From positions 6,788,553 to 6,852,552 of the forward strand of contig NZ_KI912266.1 in NCBI RefSeq assembly GCF_000235425.2: 64,000 nt of DNA. The letters run 5' to 3'. The translations under genes were made by a program, and so were the position numbers. How positions within the stretch are numbered: the stretch's first letter is position 1; each line of letters begins with the position of its first letter. This document shows, in pieces, positions 52,871 through 62,105 of the stretch. Under the pieces are notes generated by a model. It made no database searches. It worked only from the letters and a program-made list of their open reading frames with translations, and was not told where the DNA came from. Source of the DNA: Pseudofrankia saprophytica (GTDB lineage Bacteria > Actinomycetota > Actinomycetes > Frankiales > Frankiaceae).

Positions 52871-55195
52871 CTAGCCGGCGGTGCCCGCGGGTGGCGCTCG
52901 CGGCCCGGCGGAGGGGCTGGCGGACCTTCCGGACGGGCCCGGGCTCACCGACGGCACGGGGGCGAGGACCGTCGGCGCCACGAGCGCCCCGCCCCCGCCG
53001 GACGGAAGACCGGTGCCGTCGGACGGCGGGGCCAGCGCGGCTGGTCCCGGAGTCACCGCTGCCCCACCCGTCGCGTCCGCAGGGGCGGGCGCGAGCGTCG
53101 CGTCCCGTCCCACGGCCGGCAGGTCCGCGGGCGGCAGGCCGCCGGGCAGCTCCGCCGGGCGGCCGACACCGAAGATCGCCTGGTAGATCGCCTTCGCCGC
53201 CGGCGCCGCGTAGGTGGCGCCGGTGCCGGAGTCGGGAATGTCGACGACGATGGCGTAGCGCGGGTCGTTCACCGGCGCGAACGAGGCGAACCAGGACGTG
53301 TCGCCGTGGCCCTCGACCTCGGCGGTGCCGGTCTTGCCGCCGACCGGGATGACGTTGTTCGGCCAGTCGGCGAAGACGCCGGTGGCCGTGCCGCCGCCCT
53401 CGGTGGTCACGCCGTGCAGCGAGTCGCGGATGTAGGCCAGCACCTCCGGCGGGACCGGCAGCTTGCCCTTGACCACCGGCTCGAACCGCTTGACGACCTT
53501 CCCGTCCGGCGAGACGACGGCCTTGGCGACCTGGGGCTCGTAGAGCGTCCCGCCGTTGGCGATCGCCGCGTAGGCCGCGGCCAGCTGCAGCGGGCTGATC
53601 GACAGGTACTGGCCCTGGCCGATGGAGAACTGCGCGGCCGCGCCGGCGTTGTACAGATAGCCGTCGGCGCAGGCCTCGGCGGCGTACTGCTGGTAGCGCT
53701 TGGCCGTCGCCGGGTCCTTGACATCCGGGTAGCCGTTCTTCGCCCGCTCGCAGTAGGAGCCCTTCAGCTCCTCCCAGATGGCCTTCGCCTGGTCCCGGTC
53801 GACGATGCTGCCCGTAGTCTCGCCCGGCAGGTCGATGCCAGAGCGCGAGCCGAAGCCCATCGCCTCGGCCATCTTCACGAAGTTCTCCGCCGGCGGCGGG
53901 TACGGCCCCTTGCCGTTGCGCAGCCCGCCGTCGCGCAGCCACTCGTCGTAGGCGAACTTGTCGAAGATCACGTCGCAGGAGATCACCAGCGCCCGGTGCA
54001 GGGTGATCGGGCCCGCGGACGACCCCTCGAAGTTGTGGAAGGTCTGGCCACCGATCTGCAGCGTCGGCGCGCAGTCGAAGTTCTGGTTCGGCTTGGCGCC
54101 GAGCTTGGCCATCGCGACCGAGGTCGACACCGGTTTGAAGGTCGACCCGACGGCGCCGGAGCCCTGGTAGGCCCGGGACAGCAGCGGGATGCCGTTGGCC
54201 GGGTCGGACAGGGCCGCGTAGTCCTGCTGGGAGACCCCGCCGACGAACACCGACGGGTCGAACGTCGGCAGGCTGACCAGGGCCACGACACCGCCGGTCT
54301 TGACGTCCAGCACCACCGCGGAGGCCGTCCGGGCCTGCTGCCCGCCCGGCAGCTTGTCCAGGGTCGAGCGCAGCGCCTCCTCGGCGGCGGCCTGCACGCC
54401 GCGGTCCAGGTTGAGCACGACGTGGTCGCCGGGGACGGGCGCGGTGTTCGACGCGGTGCCCGAGACCCGGCCGAACCGGTCGACCTCCAGCCCCTCCACA
54501 CCGTCGACGCCGCGCAGCTCGGAGTCGTAGACGGACTCCAGCCCCGCCACGCCGACCAGGCTGTTGAGGTGGTACGCGCCTGGCGTCGCCTCGGCGTCCT
54601 TGCCCTGCTTCTTCAGGTCGGCGTCCTGCCGGTCGAGCTGGTCCTGGCTGACGGGCGCGAGGTAGCCGAGCTCGTGAGCGGCGAGTGAGCCGAACGGGTA
54701 CTCGCGGACCGCCTGCAGGTCGGCGGTGATGCCGGGGAACCGCTCGGGATGCTCGATGATCGCGAGTGCCTGGGCGGGGCTCACGTCCTTGGCGATCGGT
54801 ACCGGCTGGTAGGGCGAGCCGTTCCAGCACGGCTGGGGGATCTTCGGCCCGCAGAACCGGATCTTCTTCCCGATGTCGTCGACGGACATGCCGATCACCG
54901 ACGACAGCGCGGCGAAGACCGCCTTGCCGCCGTCGACCTGCCGGTCGGTGGTCGAGCGGTTCACCGAGATGACCAGCGAGCTGCGGTTGCGCACCAGCTG
55001 CTCGCCCTGGTCGTCGAGGATCATGCCCCGGGGCGCCGGGGTGACGACCTCCCGGACCCGGTTGGTCTCGGCGACCTTGCGGTAGTGGTCGCCGTCGAGG
55101 ATCTGCAGCGTCCACAGCCGCGCGCCGAGCGTCACCAGCAGCGACACCGCGAGCACCCGCAGGATGATGATGCGGACGCGCATCCCGTCGTTCAC
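52871..55195 (-). CDS. mrdA: Penicillin-binding protein 2
   Basis: A 774-residue transpeptidase partner of RodA. It has one N-terminal membrane helix (IIILRVLAVSLLVTLGARLW), a pedestal domain with ETNRVREVVTPAPRGMILDD, and a transpeptidase domain with the catalytic serine S351 in GSTFKPVS, a second motif SCD near 408 (S-x-D, as usual for PBP2) and KTG at K621 in PVGGKTGTAE. After about residue 690 comes a Pro/Ala/Gly-rich tail longer than in E. coli. It cross-links side-wall peptidoglycan. The gene starts 34 bases after the mreD stop. Confidence 0.96.
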   Translation of the reverse strand: MNDGMRVRIIILRVLAVSLLVTLGARLWTLQILDGDHYRKVAETNRVREVVTPAPRGMILDDQGEQLVRNRSSLVISVNRSTTDRQVDGGKAVFAALSSVIGMSVDDIGKKIRFCGPKIPQPCWNGSPYQPVPIAKDVSPAQALAIIEHPERFPGITADLQAVREYPFGSLAAHELGYLAPVSQDQLDRQDADLKKQGKDAEATPGAYHLNSLVGVAGLESVYDSELRGVDGVEGLEVDRFGRVSGTASNTAPVPGDHVVLNLDRGVQAAAEEALRSTLDKLPGGQQARTASAVVLDVKTGGVVALVSLPTFDPSVFVGGVSQQDYAALSDPANGIPLLSRAYQGSGAVGSTFKPVSTSVAMAKLGAKPNQNFDCAPTLQIGGQTFHNFEGSSAGPITLHRALVISCDVIFDKFAYDEWLRDGGLRNGKGPYPPPAENFVKMAEAMGFGSRSGIDLPGETTGSIVDRDQAKAIWEELKGSYCERAKNGYPDVKDPATAKRYQQYAAEACADGYLYNAGAAAQFSIGQGQYLSISPLQLAAAYAAIANGGTLYEPQVAKAVVSPDGKVVKRFEPVVKGKLPVPPEVLAYIRDSLHGVTTEGGGTATGVFADWPNNVIPVGGKTGTAEVEGHGDTSWFASFAPVNDPRYAIVVDIPDSGTGATYAAPAAKAIYQAIFGVGRPAELPGGLPPADLPAVGRDATLAPAPADATGGAAVTPGPAALAPPSDGTGLPSGGGGALVAPTVLAPVPSVSPGPSGRSASPSAGPRAPPAGTAG

Positions 55196-55229
55196 GGCCG
55201 CCCCCCGCCCCGCACGGCCGCCCCGCCCC

Positions 55230-55784
55230 TCACGGCCGCCTCACCCACCGCGTCCGCCTGGTCCGGCGCACACCCGCCGCCATGGCCGGGAACAGGAACG
55301 GGGTCAGGAGCGCCGCGTACAGCGCCCCCACCACCGCGCGCAGGAACGCCTGACCGGGAGTGCCGGCGGCGTTGTCGCTGAGCAGCCCGGCGACGGCCAC
55401 GTTCGCGAGCGTCCCGCCGGCGACCGCGCCGGACACGACCAGCAGCGCGATCGCGACCGACCGCTCGGTCGCCTCGGCGAGCAGGCCCACGAGGTAGCCG
55501 AGCAGGCAGCACACCAGCGCCGACCGGCCGAGAACATGGGTGGACATCAGATCGCCGAACAGGCCGACGACGAAGCCGAGCACCGCCCCGGTGACCGGCC
55601 CCTCCAGGAGCGCCGCGGTGCCGAGCAGCATCAGCACCAGGTCCGGATGACCGCCCGGCAGCGGCAGCCGCGTCACCACGCTCACCTGCGCGATCGCGGC
55701 AGCCAGGAGTATCACCGCGAGCGCGGCGAGCGTCAGCGCGTGGACCTCGCCCTCGCGGTCCGGCTCGAACAGCTGGACGCTCAT
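55230..55784 (-). CDS. mreD: Rod shape-determining protein MreD
   Basis: A 184-residue integral membrane protein with five or six hydrophobic segments (ALTLAALAVILLAAAIAQVS, HPDLVLMLLGTAALLEGPVT, GAVLGFVVGLFGDLMSTHVL, ALVCCLLGYLVGLLAEATER). GLFGDLMS is a conserved MreD signature. The ATG overlaps the mreC stop in an ATGA junction. It belongs to the elongasome with MreC, RodA and PBP2. Confidence 0.9.
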   Translation of the reverse strand: MSVQLFEPDREGEVHALTLAALAVILLAAAIAQVSVVTRLPLPGGHPDLVLMLLGTAALLEGPVTGAVLGFVVGLFGDLMSTHVLGRSALVCCLLGYLVGLLAEATERSVAIALLVVSGAVAGGTLANVAVAGLLSDNAAGTPGQAFLRAVVGALYAALLTPFLFPAMAAGVRRTRRTRWVRRP

Positions 55785-56662
55785 CCGGTCGAGTCACCTC
55801 CCCCTGCCGGCGCGGTGCGTGGCGGCAGCACCCGGTCGCCCGGGTCGGTGGGCGGCTTGCCGACGACGATGCCGACCAGGTCGAGTGTGCCGACGGAGAC
55901 GTACGGCTTCACTTCGGCCGTCCTAGACAGCCCGTCCGCGTCGGTGACCTTGGTGACCTCGCCAATCGGCACGCCGGCGACGTAGTCGAGGCTCCCGAAG
56001 GTGACGAGGCGCTCGCCGGGCCGCACCCGGTACGAGGCGTCGTACAGCGTGAAGACGAGCTTGTTCGGACCGGACCCGCCGGCGACGGAGCCGAGCAGCT
56101 GGGTGCCCTCCAGCCTCGCGCCGATCCGGCTGCGCGGGTCGCAGAAGAGCCGGACGACGGCGGTGTGGTCGGTCAGCGAGACGACCGTGCCGACCAGGCC
56201 CTTGGAGTTGACCACGATCTTGTCCACGGCCAGGCCGTCCGCCTTGCCCGCGTTGACGGTGACCGTCCAGTCGGTGCCGCTGACGTCTCCGACGGCGATC
56301 ACCCGGGCCGGGACGATCGTGTACTGGCCCTTGTCCGCGAGCAGCCGCAGCGCGGACAGCTCGGACGCCTGCCGGGCGACCTCGTCCCCGTCGGCGAGCT
56401 GGCGGCGCAGGTCGGCGTTCTCCTTGGCCAGCTCGTCGGCACGGTCGTGGTAGCGGTTCGGGTGGAACAGCGAGGAGGCCGTCCGCCCGATCGGCCGCAC
56501 GACCGTGGTCACGCCGCTCTCGACGCCGCCGACGACCGTGTGCACGACGCCGCGCGCCCCGCCGGAGCTCTCGCCCGTCCGATAGTCGATCGTGATCAGC
56601 GCGAAGGTGATGACGAGCAGGACCGCGACGACGAGCCGGGAACGCTTCAGGTCACGTCCCAC
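55781..56662 (-). CDS. mreC: Rod shape-determining protein MreC
   Basis: A 293-residue protein with one N-terminal membrane helix (LVVAVLLVITFALITIDYRT), a coiled coil (HDRADELAKENADLRRQLAD) and an external beta-barrel domain (ARVIAVGDVSGTDWTVTVNA, GLVGTVVSLTDHTAVVRLFC, LVTFGSLDYVAGVPIGEVTK). It bridges MreB filaments and the external PBP2. GAGGAG precedes the GTG start by five bases. Confidence 0.94.
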   Translation of the reverse strand: MGRDLKRSRLVVAVLLVITFALITIDYRTGESSGGARGVVHTVVGGVESGVTTVVRPIGRTASSLFHPNRYHDRADELAKENADLRRQLADGDEVARQASELSALRLLADKGQYTIVPARVIAVGDVSGTDWTVTVNAGKADGLAVDKIVVNSKGLVGTVVSLTDHTAVVRLFCDPRSRIGARLEGTQLLGSVAGGSGPNKLVFTLYDASYRVRPGERLVTFGSLDYVAGVPIGEVTKVTDADGLSRTAEVKPYVSVGTLDLVGIVVGKPPTDPGDRVLPPRTAPAGGGDSTG

Positions 56663-56960
56663 GACATCTCCTCACCGTCCCAGCCCGACGCCGCCATTCC
56701 GGACATCGCCCGACCCGACATTCCCGTGCCCCGCAGGGCGGCTCGGCGCCAGCTCGCGACCCGCCCGGCGGTGCTTAACGCCTGCCGGCACGGACGAACC
56801 AGTCCACCCCCGGGTTCCCACGCCCGGCGATTTTCCGAAACGTTGTTCGACCAGCGCCCAATTGTTCCGTCAACCGGGCGCGGTCACACAAAACGACGTC
56901 ACCCCGCCCACGGCTCGGCCCTGGTCGCTGCGACCCTGAAGGGACGACCCCCCAAGGTCA

Positions 56961-57005
56961 CGCGAAGCCCGACATCGAGGGCCCGGAGGTCGCCTCGGAG
57001 TAATA
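56961..57005 (-). repeat. Structured intergenic repeat, partial copy 3
   Basis: CGCGAAGCCCGACATCGAGG then GCCCGGAGGTCGCCTCGGAG: module 1 in a diverged form, without module 2. It is in tandem with copy 4, about 50 bases away. Confidence 0.65.
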
Positions 57006-57052
57006 CGATCCAGCCCTCCTGACCGCGACCCCCTGACCGCAACGACCCCTAA

Positions 57053-57153
57053 GGTCGAGCGAAGCCCGACATCGGGGGTCCGGGGGTCGCCCCCCGGAGC
57101 AATATTGGTGAGCAGGCCTCGGCGAAGCCGCCCCGAGGGCGGCGAGCAGAGTC
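57053..57153 (-). repeat. Structured intergenic repeat, copy 4 (after mreB)
   Basis: GCGAAGCCCGACATCGGGGG, then TCCGGGGGTCGCCCCCCGGA, then GAAGCCGCCCCGAGGGCGGC: almost identical to the copy at 42662 in module 1. It lies about 18 bases past the mreB stop. Confidence 0.8.
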
Positions 57154-57170
57154 CACCCCAACCCGCCTGC

Positions 57171-58205
57171 TCACCGCCGACGCGGTTCGGAGATGAGGAC
57201 CTGCTGCAGGGCTTCGAACTCCTCGACGCATTTGCCGGAGCCCATGGCGACGGAGTGCAGTGGATTGTCGGCGATGTGGATCGGCATGCCGGTCTCGTTG
57301 CGCAGCCGCTCGTCGAGGCCGCGCAGCAGGGCGCCGCCGCCGGTCAGCACGATGCCGCGGTCCATGACGTCGCCAGCGAGCTCGGGCGGGCAGCGGTCCA
57401 GCGTGACCTTCACGGCGTCGATGACCGCGTTCACCGGCTCCTCGATGGCCTTGCGGATCTCCTCGGCGGTGACCACGATCGTCTTCGGCAGGCCGGTTAC
57501 GAGGTCGCGACCACGGATCTCGGCGCTTGGCTCGTCCGGCACCTTGTACGCGGAGCCGATCGCCATCTTGATCTCCTCGGCGGTCCGCTCGCCGAGCATC
57601 AGCGAGTACTCCTTCTTCACGTAGGAGATGATCGCCGTGTCCAGCTCGTCGCCCGCGATCCGGATGGACTGGCTGGTCACGATGCCGCCGAGCGAGATCA
57701 CCGCGACCTCGGTGGTGCCGCCGCCGATGTCGACGACCATGTTGCCGGTCGGCTCGTGCACGGGCAGGCCCGCGCCGATGGCGGCGGCCATCGGCTCCTC
57801 GATGATGTAGACCCGGCGGGCACCCGCCTCGTAGCCGGCGTCCTTGACGGCCCGCTGCTCGACGCCGGTGATCCCACTCGGCACGCAGACGACAAGCCGG
57901 GGCTTGGCGAAGTGCCGGCGGCGGTGAACCTTCTGGATGAAGTAGCGCAGCATCCGCTCGGTGGTCTCGAAGTCCGCGATCACGCCGTCCTTGAGCGGGC
58001 GGACCGCGACGACGTTGCCCGGCGTCCGACCGATCATGCGCTTGGCGTCGGTGCCGACCGCGAGGATGCCCGTGGTGGTGGTGTTGATCGCGACGACGCT
58101 CGGCTCGTTGAGCACGATCCCACGCCCGCGTACGTAGACGAGCGTGTTGGCGGTGCCAAGGTCGACCGCCATGTCACGACCGAGGAATGACAAAGAACTG
58201 GACAT
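57171..58205 (-). CDS. mreB: Rod shape-determining protein MreB
   Basis: A 344-residue bacterial actin starting at the ATG at 58205 (GGGAGGG about 13 bases upstream); a longer frame to 58298 adds non-homologous residues. Nucleotide-binding motifs are [40 protein letters not shown] and [18 protein letters not shown]. It organises side-wall synthesis by MreC, MreD, RodA and PBP2 encoded downstream. Its presence with a full mre/rod set in a tip-growing actinomycete suggests a role in spore or aerial-cell wall (inference). Confidence 0.96.
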   Translation of the reverse strand: MSSSLSFLGRDMAVDLGTANTLVYVRGRGIVLNEPSVVAINTTTTGILAVGTDAKRMIGRTPGNVVAVRPLKDGVIADFETTERMLRYFIQKVHRRRHFAKPRLVVCVPSGITGVEQRAVKDAGYEAGARRVYIIEEPMAAAIGAGLPVHEPTGNMVVDIGGGTTEVAVISLGGIVTSQSIRIAGDELDTAIISYVKKEYSLMLGERTAEEIKMAIGSAYKVPDEPSAEIRGRDLVTGLPKTIVVTAEEIRKAIEEPVNAVIDAVKVTLDRCPPELAGDVMDRGIVLTGGGALLRGLDERLRNETGMPIHIADNPLHSVAMGSGKCVEEFEALQQVLISEPRRR

Positions 58206-58997
58206 CGTCGGGCCGACCCTCCCGGAGATGCGGTCCTGGGCGCCACCGTGCTCAGCCCGGGCTCGCCGGGCCCGCCGGCCCGCCCTCGAACAGATCAAGG
58301 TTCTTAGGCTCTTGGACTTCGGGATGCTGCTCTAGCTTGGTATCACTCACTTCGGTAATACAGGCTTCTACTTGACCGTGCTGGCCGCGGCTTGCCCGGG
58401 GGACGCCGGTACCACGGGATTGGAGCTGCATTTACTTTTCTACGGTAGACGGGTGGGCCTCGCGTGGGACGATTCAGGGCGTCCGGCGTGCCCCATGGCG
58501 ACACCTGAAAGGTTAGACCGCGCCACCGACAGCCCGCCCCCCAGCGAGGACGTGTCACCCATGGTGCCGACAGGTCATCGCCGCCCAGCCCGGCCCTCGC
58601 CGCCCATCGCGACCACCTCCGGACTCACCGCCACCGGCCGGCGGGTCCGCCCGCCGACACCCGGTCCTACCCTCGCAAACCGCCCGGCCGCCCGGCGGGA
58701 CGCCACGCCGGACCACGGCGCCGACTCACCCGGGAAGAGCGACCCGGAAGACGGGGGTCAGCGTCCAGACAACCCGGTATAGCCCCGTGGATCGATCGGG
58801 AAGGCGCGGGTCAGCGCCTAGAGGGCTCGGCATAGCCCCGTGGATCCGATCCGCCGGGGCGGATCGGATCCACGGGGACCCCGACGTCCAGGCACCACGG
58901 GGAACCCGACATCCAGGCGTCGGGGGGTTCACGACGTCCTGGCGCGATTCGCCGGGAGAGGAGCTCCCGGCGGGGCCGTCAGGTCAGGCCCGGGCTG
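58206..58997. other. Long spacer between ndk and mreB, with repeats and a palindrome
   Basis: The right part (58740-58930) contains a 20-bp perfect palindrome (58836-58877), two imperfect copies of a unit ending ATAGCCCCGTGGATC (near 58781 and 58833), and two copies of CACGGGGA-CCCGAC-TCCAGGC (58871-58893 and 58896-58918). The left part holds the mreB promoter. No gene is supported. Confidence 0.55.
58836..58877. repeat. 20-bp perfect palindrome
   Basis: CCCCGTGGATCCGATCCGCC pairs exactly with GGCGGATCGGATCCACGGGG around a 2-base centre. It lies about 120 bases past the ndk stop and could end that transcript, but there is no T-tract. Confidence 0.8.
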
Positions 58998-59411
58998 TCA
59001 GGTCAGGCCCGGGAAGAACAGGTCGATCTCCCGCTTGGCGGACTCGGGCGAGTCCGAACCGTGGACGAGGTTCTGGCCGATCTCCAGGGCGTAGTCGCCG
59101 CGGATGGAACCGGGAACGGCCTTCACCGGGTCGGTGACGCCCATCAGGCCGCGCGTGCCCTCGATCGCGCGCGGGCCCTCCACGACCAGCGCGACCAGCG
59201 GGCCGGAGGTGATGAACTCGACCAGCTCGCCGAAGAACGGCTTGGTCGCGTGCTCGCCGTAGTGCGTCTCGGCGACGGACTTCTCCAGCGTGCGCAGCTC
59301 CAGGGCAACCAGGCTGAGGCCCTTACCCTCGAGACGGCTGATGATCTCCCCGACGAGGCCGCGGCTGACGCCGTCGGGCTTGACCAGGACGAGGGTGCGC
59401 TCGGCGGACAC
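58998..59411 (-). CDS. ndk: Nucleoside diphosphate kinase
   Basis: About 137 residues from the GTG at 59411 (GAGGAG close upstream); an ATG at 59423 adds four residues. Motifs: [60 protein letters not shown] with the phosphoryl-accepting H117. It balances nucleoside triphosphate pools by transferring a phosphate from ATP. Confidence 0.97.
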   Translation of the reverse strand: MSAERTLVLVKPDGVSRGLVGEIISRLEGKGLSLVALELRTLEKSVAETHYGEHATKPFFGELVEFITSGPLVALVVEGPRAIEGTRGLMGVTDPVKAVPGSIRGDYALEIGQNLVHGSDSPESAKREIDLFFPGLT

Positions 59412-59714
59412 TGGACTCCTCATTTCGCGTCATCGTTGACAGAGCGGATGTAACGCACCGTGCCGGTCGCGTTGTGGCCGATCGCGTTGCGGCAGGTCGC
59501 GTTGTGATCCACGCCGGGGCCGGGGCCCTAGCGCTCTCGGCCCAACCTACAGGGCCCTACGACCGTCCATTTGGGCGGCGCCGGCGACATGACCTCCATC
59601 CCGCCGGCAGGCCGACCGCGGACCTGGTCCGCCTAACGGATCGGGTCCGACCACAGTGGTCGAAAAGCGACGATCATCGGACGGCGAGGGACGCGCGGCG
59701 GGCGACCACAGGAC
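59412..59714. other. Spacer between folC and ndk
   Basis: No gene, repeat or clear terminator is seen in about 300 bases; the ndk promoter presumably lies here. Confidence 0.4.
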
Positions 59715-61112
59715 TCACCGAGCCAGCAGGTGACGGGCCTCGCCCACGGTGGTCAGCGAGCCGGTCACGACGACGCCGCCACCACCGAGGTCGGCGTCCT
59801 CCTCCACCAGCCGTACCGCCGCCTCGATCGCGTCGTCGAGCCGTGGCGCGACCTCCACCCGGTCCGTCCCGAAGATCTCGACGGCGACCGCGGCGAGCTC
59901 GTCGACCGGCCGCGCCCGCGGCGACGCGCTCTGCGTGACCACGATGGAGCTGAACACCGGCTCCAGCACCGACAGCATGCCGAGCGCGTCCTTGTCGGAG
60001 AGCAGGCCGACCACGCCGACGACGAGGTCGAACGCGAACGCGTCGGTGAGCGCCTCGGCCAGCGACTGCGCGCCGGCCACGTTGTGGGCCCCGTCGAGCA
60101 CGATGGTCGGCGAGCGGCGGACGACCTCGAGCCGCCCCGGGGACGTGACACTCGCGAACCCGCCCCGGACGGCCTCGACGTCCAGCGGCTCGGCCCCGCC
60201 ACCGAGGAACGCCTCGACGGCGACGAGCGCGCACGCGGCGTTGTGCGCCTGGTGCTCACCGTGCAGCGGCAGGAAGATCTCGTCGTAGACGCCGCCGAGG
60301 CCGCGCAACGCCAGCATCTGACCGCCGACGGCCACCTGCCGCCGGGCCACCCCGAACTCCAGCCCCTCCCGGGCGAGCGGGGTACCCAGCTCGGCGGCGC
60401 GCTCGGCGAGCACCCGGGCCGCGCCCAGCGGCTGCGTGCCGAGCACGGCGAGGCCGCCGGGCCGCAGGATGCCGGCCTTCTCCGCGGCGACCTCCTCGAC
60501 GGTGGAGCCGAGCTCGGGATGGTCGAGGCCGATCGGCGTCACCACCTGCACGACGCTGTCGACGACGTTGGTCGCGTCCCAGGTGCCGCCCATCCCGACC
60601 TCGACGATGCCCACGTCCACCGGGGCGTCGGCGAAGGCCGAGAAGGCCATGGCGGTCAGCAGCTCGAAGAAGGTGACCCGCTCGGCGTGCCGGCCGTCGA
60701 CGAGCTCGACGTAGGGCAGCACGTCGTCGAACGCCCGCGCGAACACCTCGGCGCTGGCCGGGTGCCCGTCGATGCTGATCCGCTCGGTGACGCTCTCCAG
60801 GTGCGGCGAGGTGTACCTGCCGGGCCGCAGCCCGAACCCGCGCAGCAGCGCGTCGATCATCCGAGCCGTCGACGTCTTGCCGTTCGTGCCGGTCAGGTGA
60901 ACGACCGGGAACGAACGCTCGGGATGGCCGAGCAGGTCGACGAGGTCGCGCATCCGCTCCAGGTCGGGGATCATCCGATGCGGGAACCGCCCGGCGAGCG
61001 CCTTCTCCACCCGCGACAGGTCGTCCCTCGCGGTGTCCCCGCCGCCGCCCGCGGCCCCGTCGGAACCGCCCCTCGTGCTCGCCGGCCGGCCGTCTCGCCC
61101 GTTGTCCACCAC
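59715..61112 (-). CDS. folC: Folylpolyglutamate synthase / dihydrofolate synthase
   Basis: A 465-residue Mur-ligase-family enzyme that adds glutamate to folates. The P-loop is HLTGTNGKTSTARMIDALLR (about residues 72-91), followed by GRYTSPHLESVTERISIDGH, DVGIVEVGMGGTWDATNVVD, QVVTPIGLDHPELGSTVEEV and the C-terminal IVLDGAHNVAGAQSLAEALT. The first 35 residues are a Gly-rich, probably disordered extension. Start is the GTG at 61112 or a little further in. Confidence 0.95.
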   Translation of the reverse strand: MVDNGRDGRPASTRGGSDGAAGGGGDTARDDLSRVEKALAGRFPHRMIPDLERMRDLVDLLGHPERSFPVVHLTGTNGKTSTARMIDALLRGFGLRPGRYTSPHLESVTERISIDGHPASAEVFARAFDDVLPYVELVDGRHAERVTFFELLTAMAFSAFADAPVDVGIVEVGMGGTWDATNVVDSVVQVVTPIGLDHPELGSTVEEVAAEKAGILRPGGLAVLGTQPLGAARVLAERAAELGTPLAREGLEFGVARRQVAVGGQMLALRGLGGVYDEIFLPLHGEHQAHNAACALVAVEAFLGGGAEPLDVEAVRGGFASVTSPGRLEVVRRSPTIVLDGAHNVAGAQSLAEALTDAFAFDLVVGVVGLLSDKDALGMLSVLEPVFSSIVVTQSASPRARPVDELAAVAVEIFGTDRVEVAPRLDDAIEAAVRLVEEDADLGGGGVVVTGSLTTVGEARHLLAR

Positions 61113-61265
61113 GCACGAAGGTTATCTCCGGATACCCCGCCGCCCCGCCGGGCGCCGGCCCGCCGAGCGCCGACGCGGCCACCGTCGACCGCCACATCTC
61201 GCGCGCGGGTGACCGACGCCACGGATCGCCCGTTTCCTGTAGGTACGCGGCTAGCGTGACCGGGC

Positions 61266-62057
61266 GTGGGCGAGTTCGAGAAGGCGATCGCCGCCGAGGT
61301 CGATGACGCCGGCGTCTGGACGGCCGGCGTCGCCGAGGGCTGGGACATCGGCGGCCACCCGCACGGCGGCTATCTCATGGCGCTGGCTGCCCGGATCGCG
61401 CTCGAGGCGACCGATCGGGAGCATCCCCTGTCGATCACCGCGCACTTCCTGCGCTCCCCCGCGATCGCGCCCGTCTCCGCCAAGCCCGCGCTGCTGCGCG
61501 CCGGGCGCTCCACCGCGGTCGTCGCCGTCGACCTGCACCAGGACGGCGAGCCCATCCTGGCCACCCTGACCACCACCGGCCGGATACCAGGCACCTCCGC
61601 GCCCGTCTTCCAGCGCGGCACCGCGCCCACCCTGCCGGCACCGGAAGCCTGCGTCGACGTCGACACCCCCGGCAACCCGTTCCGCCAGAACCTGCACGAC
61701 AGGCTCGACATCCGGCTGGACCCGGGCACCGTCGGCTGGGCAACTGGCAGGCCACGGGGGGTGGGCGAGATCCGCGGCTGGGTGCGGCCGCGCGACGGCT
61801 CCGAGCCCGACCCGCTGTTCCTCCTGGTCGCGCTGGACGCGCTGCCCCCAACGACGTTCGACTTCGGCATCTTCGGCTGGGTGCCCACGGTGGAGCTCAC
61901 GGCCCTGCTACGCGCCGCGCCGGCCCCCGGCTGGCTGCGGGTGGTGGTACGCAGCCACCTGATCGACGACGGCTGGCTCGACGAGGACGTAGAGGTCTGG
62001 GACTCCTCCGACCGCCTGGTCGCCCAAGGCCGCCAACTGGCCGGCTACCGCGCCTGA
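61266..62057 (+). CDS. Acyl-CoA thioesterase-like (double hot-dog) protein
   Basis: A 263-residue protein from a GTG at 61266. Two hot-dog folds are seen: residues about 25-110 (DIGGHPHGGYLMALAARIAL, HPLSITAHFLRSPAIAPVSA, LLRAGRSTAVVAVDLHQDGE) and about 165-260 (PLFLLVALDALPPTTFDFGI, WLRVVVRSHLIDDGWLDEDV). This is the TesB-like/acyl-CoA thioesterase layout of actinobacteria. The acyl substrate is unknown. It is divergent from folC and convergent with clpX. Confidence 0.85.
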   Translation: MGEFEKAIAAEVDDAGVWTAGVAEGWDIGGHPHGGYLMALAARIALEATDREHPLSITAHFLRSPAIAPVSAKPALLRAGRSTAVVAVDLHQDGEPILATLTTTGRIPGTSAPVFQRGTAPTLPAPEACVDVDTPGNPFRQNLHDRLDIRLDPGTVGWATGRPRGVGEIRGWVRPRDGSEPDPLFLLVALDALPPTTFDFGIFGWVPTVELTALLRAAPAPGWLRVVVRSHLIDDGWLDEDVEVWDSSDRLVAQGRQLAGYRA

Positions 62058-62068
62058 CCAGGCGGCAC

Positions 62069-62099
62069 CCCGTGGCGGGCGCGGAGCGTCCGCCACGGG
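62069..62099. terminator. Hairpin between thioesterase and clpX
   Basis: CCCGTGGCGG pairs with CCGCCACGGG around an 11-base middle that can pair further (GCGC/GCGT). Placed between convergent stops, it can serve both genes. No T-tract. Confidence 0.55.
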
Positions 62100-62105
62100 A
62101 CAGCC

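Larger units (their letters stand above)
56663..57170. other. Spacer between mreB and mreC with two structured repeats
   Basis: The 508-base gap carries two copies of the structured intergenic repeat (56961-57005, module 1 only, and 57053-57153). The remainder, next to mreC, shows nothing certain but may hold an internal promoter. Confidence 0.5.

Noticed and set aside
58372-58782. 136-codon plus-strand frame between mreB and ndk
   Set aside because: Pro/Arg/Thr-rich composition, no SD, and it overlaps repeat DNA.
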